Assembly (NCBI GenBank): GCA_029948255.1
Contig: JALIZF010001750.1
Span: 1-64,000 of the forward strand
Source of the DNA: Telmatactis stephensoni
Lineage: Eukaryota; Cnidaria; Anthozoa; Actiniaria; Isophelliidae
Direction: 5' to 3'
DNA: 64,000 bases
Below the pieces are notes generated by a model. It was not told the origin of the DNA. It was given only the letters and a program-made list of their open reading frames with translations, and made no database searches. How positions within the stretch are numbered: the stretch's first letter is position 1; the number at the start of each line of letters is the position of its first letter. The position numbers were made by a program, and so were the translations under genes. Positions 55,640 through 64,000 of the stretch are shown here, in pieces.

Positions 55640-56760
55640 AATAATTTACAGTAATTAAATTTGCTAGATGCATGGGTGGTTTTGGTCCCATAATTTATGA
55701 TAAATAAGGTGGCTCGACTGGGTTTTGTTTGAGGCGCACCTACGCTGTTTGATCGCAAAATGCGTCGCGGCAAAAATCTTAATTTCAAAAAAAAAATTCA
55801 CAGCAAGTCTAGGGATAGATTAAAGTTTCTTTTGACGTTTAAACCATTTTAATCGGAGTTTTTAATAATTTATAGTGGCGGCATGGCGGTTTTCATAAAT
55901 CTATTTTGTTGGAAAAAGTTCAGAAAAAAGTTCAGAAAAAAACTGGACAATGGAGATGCTTGACGACCAAAACAACGTCAATCCGAAGTAAGCGGCCTAA
56001 AAATTTACGTTTTTATAATGTATTTTGGATATCTTACAATGCTTTAATGGCCATGAAATGTGTAGGAGTAACAAACAACATGGTGACAACGCTGATACTG
56101 AAGTAAGAAAAAAAATAATTGAGGGAATCTTAAGTTTTCTAGCTTTTTATAAAGATAAGTGAAATGATAAGCAAAAGGTGAAAACTTGACCTAAATTGAT
56201 ATTTCTCAAAATCGTGCGACGCAATTTTGTTCTACTTTTCCAAACGAACAGTTATTGAATGTGTCAACAATATGAGCTCAAAACAAGCTTTTTCCGAGTT
56301 CTAAAAGTAAGGTTTTCGGCCAAGTAAAATGAATGCTTGGAATTGTTTACTTTTTTGATGCGTAAAAGTTCAAGCGCGTTTTATTCGAAAACGCTTCCAT
56401 AGAAATCGTTGAAGCTGAGCAAGAGTGTAAAACCTGATCTAGATTTTATGAAACAATAAATGCAGTTTTGTACAAAACTCCAGTTTTTCCAAAAAATCAG
56501 GTTTATGAAAATCGCAATGCCGCCACTATGGATAATTGAAAAGTCCGATCAAAAAGATTTAAACGTCAAAAGAAACTTTAATATATCCCTAGACTTGTGT
56601 GGAATATTTTTTGAAATTAAGTTTTTTGCCGCGACGCATTTTGCGATCAAACAGAGTAGGTGCGCCTTAAACAAAACCCAGTCGAGCCACCTTAATTAAC
56701 ATAAATTATGGGACAAAAACCACCCATGCATCTAGCAAATTTAATTACTGTAAATTATTG
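55640..56760. mobile_element. 1.12-kb palindrome containing TTAAGGTGGCTCGA ends
   Basis: The outer arms AATAATTTACAGTAATTAAA / TTTAATTACTGTAAATTATT pair and continue inward through GATGCATGGGTGGTTTTGG / CCAAAACCACC-like text to AAGGTGGCTCGACTGGGTTT (55708) and its mirror ending at 56695, then ~190 bp further (ATGGCGGTTTTCAT against ATGAAAATCGCAATGCC). Arms total about 260 bp. The inner AAGGTGG...CCACCTTAA ends belong to the TTAA-type group, but the symmetry also covers ~65 bp outside them on each side. Confidence 0.65.
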
Positions 56761-56829
56761 AGCAGAAAGTATATGGAAGAACCCACCGCCTTCTTACTCA
56801 AGTCTCACGGGTCTGACCAAATTTGAAAT

Positions 56830-57745
56830 TTACTATGAACTATTAATTAATAGACTGGTTGAAAAAAAATAGCCTCTATAATTGGGCTGACATTCTTATT
56901 TTTCTTAACAAAGTCAGTGCAAATATTTACTCTTCTCTGATATAAAGGGAGGAGGTTGGCTTCTTCAAGACAGCTGGTGTAACAAGAGTACTCAGATCTG
57001 AATAATATCTACAATGCTCTTTGCTGCACGGATTCGATCTCATCGCTGAGGTACGATGGCAGTGAGGCCCAAACGGGGACAGCGTACTCCATGACCGGTC
57101 TGATAAGGCTGCAATACGTTTCAATTAGATCTATATAACCAGCTTTGCGCAGCTGGCGCAGAATATATAACCCTTTAGATGCTCTCTTATAGATGTATTC
57201 ACAGTGCGTTGACCACTTAAGATCACTACTAAGATAGACACCCAGAAGTTTGAATGACTGGACAGACTCTATAGGGCATCCCTCGATAAACAACGGTGAC
57301 TGTATAGGAAGGCGGTACTGCAGTGGGTTGAAGAATATCTCCTTGCATTTCTTAGGGTTGAGGCGCATTCCTCTCACCGTTGCGAACTCCTGTATTTCGT
57401 TCACGATGACAGGCATAATACTGGGAGAACATCTAGGGATTACTTCAGCTACAGACAAATCATCAACATATTTAATTCTGAAGTTCCAGTTATCCACTAA
57501 GGAGTTGAAAAGTACTGCAAGCAATAAAGGACCAAGTTTGGTATCTTGTGGGATGCCGCCGTTAACCATCTTGAATTGAGACATAACGTTTACTTATTGA
57601 TACGGACACATTGCGTGCGATTCGTCAGGAAAGACCTAACCCATCTGATTAGTGCGGGATGGATGTCCAGGCGAGCCATTTCCGAACACAAGACGTCTTG
57701 ACCTTTCTGGCATCTGTTATAAAGCCTTCTCTTAGGTCAAACGAA
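56830..57745 (-). pseudogene. LINE fragment with reverse transcriptase core
   Basis: The minus strand at 57584-57009 holds RT motifs: NGGIPQDTKLGPL (where active relatives have GIPQGT), the catalytic YVDD near 57465, LNPKKCKE and FKLLGVYLSSDLKW. Upstream (57745-57590) WVRSFLTNRTQCVRI continues the match in another frame, and downstream the DEIESVQQRAL block runs into a stop followed by a frame change. It is truncated at both ends and lacks the endonuclease. Judged to be a non-LTR element of the CR1/Rex/Jockey-like group. Not active. Confidence 0.75.
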
Positions 57746-59468
57746 CGTTCCAACGGTTTGAACGTCTGTATTCGTTTCGAATTGGGTTCCAGTCGCTTAT
57801 CCGCCAAAAGTTAGTTAGCGATTAGTAATAAGTTAATCAAATTCGACTTAATAAAGTAACTCAAAAAAGAGTGCAAAAAATGGGGGTTGGTTGACAGGCT
57901 TTGATTGACGCGAATTTTAACTTTGGTCCTGAAAACAATGGGAGGTGGTCAGCTCGCCCCCATCCCGCACAGTCTGTGTTACAGCTATACATTTTAGAAA
58001 AATAATACAACAAGCAGCAAAAGAGCAACTTTCAAAATCAAATTTTTGACATTGAAACGTCGGTGCGGGCTTCCTGTGGTTGTTAAAAATAATATGGACG
58101 AGCTTGATTGCACAAGTAGCAAAATTCACTAAGAACACATAAGGTTTTAATCTTTCAAAGTATCCTATTTTAAATACCGAATACAAGTATCTTGATCTTC
58201 GATCCATTTCGAAGTGTATAAAAGTCAAATTCCGCAATAAAATCAGCTGTCCATGAAGGTTTAATTGAGTTTAAAATAAACAGTTGAAAGCGCACAGAAA
58301 TTAGAGTCAAAAGCCAAGCTTTTAATCCATAAATTCCAGAAGTCATCCACATGATAAAGGATATAGCGAGGGGGAAAATATAAGTTAAATAAGTTAGTCT
58401 CGAAAATAGCACTCTCCAGCCATTTTGAACGTAAACAACAGATCTCAAAGTTTGACCTCTAGTTGACTGCAAGTGTTTGTAATATGGAAAATAAAGCTTT
58501 CCAGACGTACTCAAATAAACAAAGTATCATAAAAATACAATGCACCTTCACGTATTTGTAGAGAAAGCTAAGTTTTGATATTTCAAAGTTGAAACCCAGT
58601 CAGACTTAGTGCGAATCGGACGTCGATTTTGATGATTTTTCACGATTTTTCCAAAAACCTATCGAGGATTTTTTTTTCTTTTTTGATACGTACTAGCTTT
58701 GGTTAAAATACACCGAAATAAGTTAAAATTTGTATAAGTCACGGTGCTAGATTTTCTGTTATAAGCCTATGAATATTGCTACGTCGCGTCCGGCAATATT
58801 GGAATATTTAAATCACAGGAAGTCCGGTCAAATTCAGCGGGCGAACGAAAAACATGCGCAGAAGTGATGCGTACGAATGCGCGAGCGCTTTACCTTAAGG
58901 TACTCTGTAGAACAAAACGTCTGATTTTGGAAATGAGGCCAATGGATTTACTCATTTTTGTGCTAATAAATGAAAAGTCTGTATGATTTTTCAAAGATAA
59001 CTCACTATCAATTAGAAGGTCTAAGAATTTAACACATTCCTTAATTTCCAAATTATATATTTATATAATGCTTGGTCAAAGATTTTTATAACAATAGGTA
59101 TGGTAATTTTCATTTGGTGTTGTCTGAAAATTACAAAATTAGAATTTTTTATAATATTTAAAGTTCATTAATTTGCCACCAACCAATCGCATAGTTTTAC
59201 TAATTCATTATTGACTTATGTCTCTAGTATCTTCAAGTCTTTATTCGCGTTAAGTAAATTAGTATCGTCAGCATAAAGAAAAACTATCGCGCAGAATGGC
59301 TTTTGTTTTCGGACATCGAGCAGAATTTGGAATAAATTATGACAAACTTAATAACATTTCAGCGCAGTTGTCCGCTAATACCAAGAGACCATAATAATAA
59401 GAGAGCGAAACGCGATAATGATGTCTGTGCGATTTTTTATTTTGCACTAATTAGTTACTAAGTTGTTT
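57746..59468. other. No recognised gene
   Basis: A 114-codon minus frame (58170-58514) encodes a hydrophobic stretch, but has no family motif and no flanking exon, so I do not call it a gene. The rest is unique. Confidence 0.35.
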
Positions 59469-59869
59469 CATTAGCCACTTTCATACCGTGAAGACTGGCT
59501 ACGAGTCCCTTAAACTTTGATGATGGCAACACAAAACTTATGTAGTCAGAAAGAGCAAATCGAGCTGTATATAATCCCTAGGTTTGATGTTAATCGGATG
59601 TACATTGAAAGAGATACAGCAGTTCAAACATGCTAGATTTTACAAAGAAATGTATGGTTGTAGAGACAAATGTCCACAAATGTCCCTACAACCATACATT
59701 TCTTTCTAAATTCTAGCATTTTTGCACGGCTGTTAGTCATTCAATATTAAACCGATTAACACCAAAAATCGTGCTCTTTGTGCTCTTTCTGACTATATGA
59801 GTTTTGTGTTACCATCGTCAAAATTTGAGGGACTTGTACCCAGTCTTCACGGTATGAAAGTGGCTAATG
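59469..59869. mobile_element. 401-bp palindromic element
   Basis: CATTAGCCACTTTCATACCG pairs with CGGTATGAAAGTGGCTAATG; the arms go on through AACACAAAACTTAT..GTCAGAAAGAGCA and its mirror, and close at TGTATGGTTGTAG(G)GACA in the middle (59651-59700). Arms ~180 bp with mismatches. Confidence 0.65.
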
Positions 59870-59925
59870 GTTTTAGTGTTTGCGCTCTAATTTGTTTGAC
59901 TTTGCTCCTTCCTATTTGTTTTTTT

Positions 59926-59948
59926 TTGTTTGTTTGTTTGTTTGTTTG

Positions 59949-59990
<42 letters not shown>

Positions 59991-60179
59991 TGTTTTTGTT
60001 TTTGTTTTTGTTTTTGTTTTTGTTTTTGTTTTTGTTTTTGTTTTTGTTTTTGTTTTTGTTTTTGTTTTTGTTTTTGTTTTTGTTTTTGTTTTTGTTTTTG
60101 TTTTTGTTTTTGTTTTTGTTTTTGTTTTTGTTTTTGTTTTTGTTTTTGTTTTTGTTTTTGTTTTTGTTTTTGTTTTTGT
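59926..60179. repeat. (TTTTTG)n hexanucleotide array
   Basis: TGTT units from 59926 turn into TTTTG and then about 34 uninterrupted TTTTTG units to 60179. All long reading frames across it (Phe-Cys, Phe-Leu, Phe-Val or Asn-Lys repeats) are trivial. Confidence 0.95.
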
Positions 60180-60750
60180 ATGGAAAAATCATGGAAATGT
60201 CGATTTACATACCATGTAAATTAATTTACATGAATTTTACATACTATGGAAATTGGTAGACTAAAAAAGATCATGTAAAAATCATGTTAATTAGCATTTA
60301 CATGGATTCAGTGTAAATTTATTAAAGATGATGCCACAAGAACAGAAATAGTGTAAAAATCATGTAAAATAAAAGCTTGTAAATTTACTGTAAAAATGAT
60401 GCAAATTTAGATGTAAAACCATGTAAAAAAACATGTAATATTTAATTTACAAGGTTTGTCTATAACATTTACAGGAATTTTACAGGGTTTTGTTGATCAA
60501 ATTTACATGATCTTTTACATTGTTTTTACACGATTTTTCCATTATCTTTGTGAGATCTCGTTTTTTACAGGATTTTTACAGGATTTCTACAGGATTTTTT
60601 ACAGGATCTTCCTGATCCTGTAAAAAAACCCTCAAAATCACAAAACCCTGTAAATGGGGAACAATCATGTAAATTGAAATTTACGGTATCTTTACATGAT
60701 TTTTACACGATGTTTACATACTATGGAAATTGATCACTTTTTCCAGTGTT
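60180..60750. repeat. TTTAC/GTAAA motif field
   Basis: About 27 copies of TTTAC or GTAAA, mostly in ATGTAAAAATCATGTAAA or TTTTTACAGGA contexts, fill 550 bp. The ends roughly mirror each other (TATGGAAAAATCATGG and CACTTTTTCCA, TACTATGGAAATTG on both sides). A perfect hairpin TTTTTTACAGGATC / GATCCTGTAAAAAA lies at 60596-60629. Non-coding. Confidence 0.6.
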
Positions 60751-63700
60751 CCAGGCCAGAGCGATTCCCCATACCTCATTATCATACTCATGAATAACAA
60801 TACACAGGGAAGAATATTACACTATTCTTGAATCGAGATTCCTGTGTTACAATTGAGCATGTGTTACGAGAGGGACTTTGTAAGGAATCGTCTGTTCTGT
60901 GAACTCGTTTATTAGACTTTGAACAAGAGCTAATTACAAGCTAAGCAAGGGTTGGTACTACAAGGCGGGATAGTATGGTATTAATGTATTGACCCCTTTG
61001 CTGTAATCCAGTTCATACTGCAAAAGCAATTGAATAAACACATATCTATCTATCTATCTATCTAGAGCCAGGGCAACCAGAAAGACTTTCCTTAGTCGGA
61101 GTGGCTGTCAGAAGGAGTTCCTTACTCGACCACTTTCCTTACTTAGGGCTGTACTTTCCAATTAACACTGAGTCGTACCCCAAACTTGCCTCGCTAGTTT
61201 GTACAAAGACTAAAGAGTGTGCGAGTGTAACAAATATCGACAGTCCTTAAATAACAACTAAACGTAATCTAATTTCCTGTTTACATCACGTTTGGAGTCA
61301 AAGGGAAACCCTGCGTTGGTCTGTTTGGGTTATAGTGAAAAAGGGTGCGTCACACAAGTCGAAACAATACACAAATCCTACAATCAAAACGATCAAGGTT
61401 ACAACACTTAAAATGTTTTACTAGTAAATCACTCAAAAATACATTGAGGTTAATAAATACATAATTACTGGAAATCTATAGCGTAACACATATGCGACCT
61501 GATTATAGACCATGCACGTAGAACGAACGATGATTTATGACGTCATCGAAATACACATCAAATTACACCATATGGCTGATTAATTGTGGGATGGATGGTC
61601 AGCAGCTACGTTTTATCTCAATTCAACTGTGTTTTCAAGGAAAGTTACTTCGTTGTTATTCGAAACTATTTTTATACAAAAGGTGAACGCTAAGAAAATC
61701 TTAAAATTCATTAAGAACAACTAAAGTGAGTAAAAATTCTTCAGATAAAAGACGACATTTCGACGTTGCACAACGCCATTACCAAGTCAAAAAATTATAA
61801 GAAGTGGATCAAATTTAAATAAGATCAAGCACAAAGGAATGCAAAAATAATTGATAAAGGTCCAAAGGGAAAAACGAGTTACCAAAATTGTCGCGTATTC
61901 GAAACTACCATTCTAAATCCGTGTTTTTCCTGGACTGGTGTGATCATAAGCTTATTTATAGTCTTGAAACGCCATATATGAATACATTATGCTGATCACG
62001 GTTATTGAATTTTATTACTGGAAAGCTTCATTGTGCATATCGTTTTGTCGTAATGACACCGTACATTGCAGAGGTAAACTGTCCAACTTTATACATCTAG
62101 ATATGCAAACTACTGTAAGTTGTACTAATTACATATCAGTACAGGAGGTCAAACTTTTTCAGCCCTTTTATTAAGGTATATGCTCAAGCCCACCAAATAA
62201 TTTTAATTGAAGGAGAAATTTGTTTCTGCCTCTGGGATTTCATTTCTTTGAAGTGCATTGGTTTTGACAATTCAATTGTTGACCCCATTAGACAGTCCAT
62301 CAGCTAATATAACCTGAGTCTAATACTCGCCTAAGGGGAACAAACGAAACTCATTATATGATAATCTTTGACTATTCAGGATTACAAAAAGACATGATGG
62401 CAATCCTGGAACGGTAGATTTCATCTTGAAAATGACATCTTAAATGAAGAAATTTTGCGCCAAGTGGCCGCCATTTTGTTCTTGATAGGAAAGTCTATGT
62501 CAACGTTATTTATTTTTTGTAACAAATAATTTCTTTATAAAGTGTTTACCAAATATTGATATGAATAAAGCAGAGTGTGTACATTGTGTGTTAGAGGGAT
62601 TAACGTCACTATTACGTCATATATGACGTCATTTTCAACAATTTTATTTCTATTTTGAAACGTTTTTGTTTTTTTCATATCTTCGTGCCGGAAATGTTCA
62701 TCAAACTCACGACTGATTTAGTAACATTTTCCCAGGAAAGACACGTCTGTTCCGGTTAAGATGCGTTTTTCGAGGTAAGCTTTTTCGTTGCATTAATAAG
62801 GTTGTTTATATCTTTCTATTAGAAACGGCTCAAATATCCGCCCTCCAAATGTCTACTGCTTTTGGCGAAAAGTGATTGTTTGTATGACCTGGTATATGAG
62901 GTCAAGAGCAGGTCCCGTATCAATACCCATTATTAATGGATGTAGGTTTAACTATCTAGTTCGAAATAAAATACTTTTTTTAATTATTTCCAAAAAATTT
63001 TTTGTAAGTTGACAATGTTTTGTCAGGAGTTTTGAACAACGGTAGCACAAATGTAGTGCCTACACTTTTTGAATTTTTATAGCCAGTTCAATAATGAATT
63101 ACGGATGAAAACTGCAGCTTTGGGTTTTTGTTGTTGTTGTTGTTGTTGTTACTGTTGTTGTTTTTCTGCTAGAAAATACATGGCGCAAATATTTGTGGCA
63201 TTTAAAATCTCCAGTGCATGCTAGCAGTCGCAAAGCCATAGTTCTAAGTAGACGCAAATGGTGCATTCACTCGGGCTACTGGGAGAGGCACCCGTTACTG
63301 CTGTTTATACATAAGCGAGCTGTCCGTTGCAACCAGCAGTTCTTTTGCTTTGAATTGAACAACTTGCGCTCATTTACAATATAAACAGGTTGTTTAATTC
63401 ATTTGTGTTACAAAATAGAAATATTTTAACAGCTCTCTGGAATTGCTTTATATAATCTCTTTTGAAAACCGCGTTCTTGACTGACTCAACTGCGCATGCA
63501 CAGTCTAGCGAGCAGCAAGCAGCCCCAGAACACACTGAACTAGCCCAAGTGAATGCAACACCATGAGTTTGCAAGCTGTCATCAAAAGTATTTTTAGTAC
63601 AATTTGAGCCAAAAGCTAGAGAACAGACAACTGCTCCGAACCGATATATTTATCGATGGGAATAAAAAATCCTTTAGTTGCTTGTTTGCCTATCAAAGTT

Positions 63701-64000
63701 GTAATATTTAAAAATAATAATACAATTTAAGTGTCCAATGTATTCTAGAGTGATTTTCCTTCGCCCGTGAAAGAAAAATGACTATTTAGTTTGTATTAGT
63801 TGTTAGGTTTTTTCTGAGGAGGAGAAACCGGACGATCCAGAGAAAACACTCAAAGCAAGGTAGAAAATAAACCAACCACCATTAAGGCTTCTTATCAAGT
63901 GCTTTATTGCACCAAACTTCCTTTGATACATCTTCTTCATTAAAAACAAGATATCATGACCTGGCTAATAAATAAGATGCCCCTCGCTGAATACTGGTTG
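60751..64000. other. No recognised gene at the right end
   Basis: Mostly unique. Short runs: (ATCT)n at 61046-61064 and (TTG)n at 63127-63150. CRE-type words cluster near 62603-62631. At 63818-63870 a GGAGAAACCGGACGATCCAG phrase may be a short fragment of a dispersed SINE-like repeat. Confidence 0.4.
62603..62631. promoter_or_regulatory. Cluster of CRE/ATF-like words
   Basis: AACGTCAC, TTACGTCAT and TGACGTCA fall within 30 bp, and ACGTCATATATGACGT (62614-62629) is a perfect 16-bp palindrome. A further TGACGTCA is at 61538-61545. No gene start is visible nearby. Confidence 0.25.

Noticed and set aside
58170..58514. 114-codon hydrophobic frame on the minus strand as a membrane protein gene
   Set aside because: No family motif, no splice or promoter support; AT-rich antisense DNA often yields hydrophobic frames.
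59797..60259. Long Phe-Cys, Phe-Val, Phe-Leu and Asn-Lys open frames
   Set aside because: They are translations of the (TTTTTG)n array with no other content.
61046..61064. CRISPR-like or other spaced repeat arrays
   Set aside because: All short periodic arrays in the window are simple microsatellites without spacers.

Overview
The window looks like AT-rich, repeat-dense, gene-poor nuclear DNA from an animal, most likely an anthozoan cnidarian (a coral or sea anemone). The evidence is a split metazoan E2F gene with GT-AG introns and one AT-AC (U12-type) intron, Penelope-like GIY-YIG remnants, several non-LTR retrotransposon ends, a tRNA-derived SINE, a Ty3/gypsy remnant and many palindromic MITE-like elements. 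The cnidarian placement is inference from this mix; nothing in the window proves the species. There are no operons, Shine-Dalgarno sites or CRISPR arrays.

Layout. 0-10 kb: a Penelope-like GIY-YIG remnant, three inverted-repeat elements, a decayed superfamily 3 helicase fragment, a truncated LINE and a 1.03-kb hAT-like element that carries short convergent reading frames. 10-21 kb: a second GIY-YIG remnant, a second copy of a 0.7-kb full-length palindrome, several smaller hairpin elements and long stretches without recognisable genes. 21.6-28.5 kb: a broken Ty3/gypsy element whose pol is split by a 3.5-kb transposon, which itself contains a 2-kb transposon and a 260-bp MITE. 29-39 kb: two ~1-kb copies of one repeat in inverted orientation, about 8 kb apart, on either side of the first E2F coding exon.

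34.2-48.2 kb (+): the only convincing host gene, an E2F-family transcription factor of four visible coding exons. The DNA-binding exon (34241-34485) is separated by an 11.3-kb repeat-filled intron from the dimerisation exons (45766-45930 and 46578-46692) and the C-terminal exon (47478-48230). The intron between exons 2 and 3 has an AT-AC U12-type structure, and using it restores a gap-free match to the E2F marked box.

48-64 kb: a solitary arm of a hairpin element, decayed LINE pieces, a second ~0.95-kb repeat copy, a 1.1-kb palindrome, a long hexanucleotide repeat, an unusual 550-bp field of TTTAC/GTAAA motifs, and 3 kb at the end with no recognised gene.

All coordinates, splice sites and alignments were read by eye. 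Family names for transposons rest on terminal sequences, target-site duplications and short protein motifs, not on database searches.
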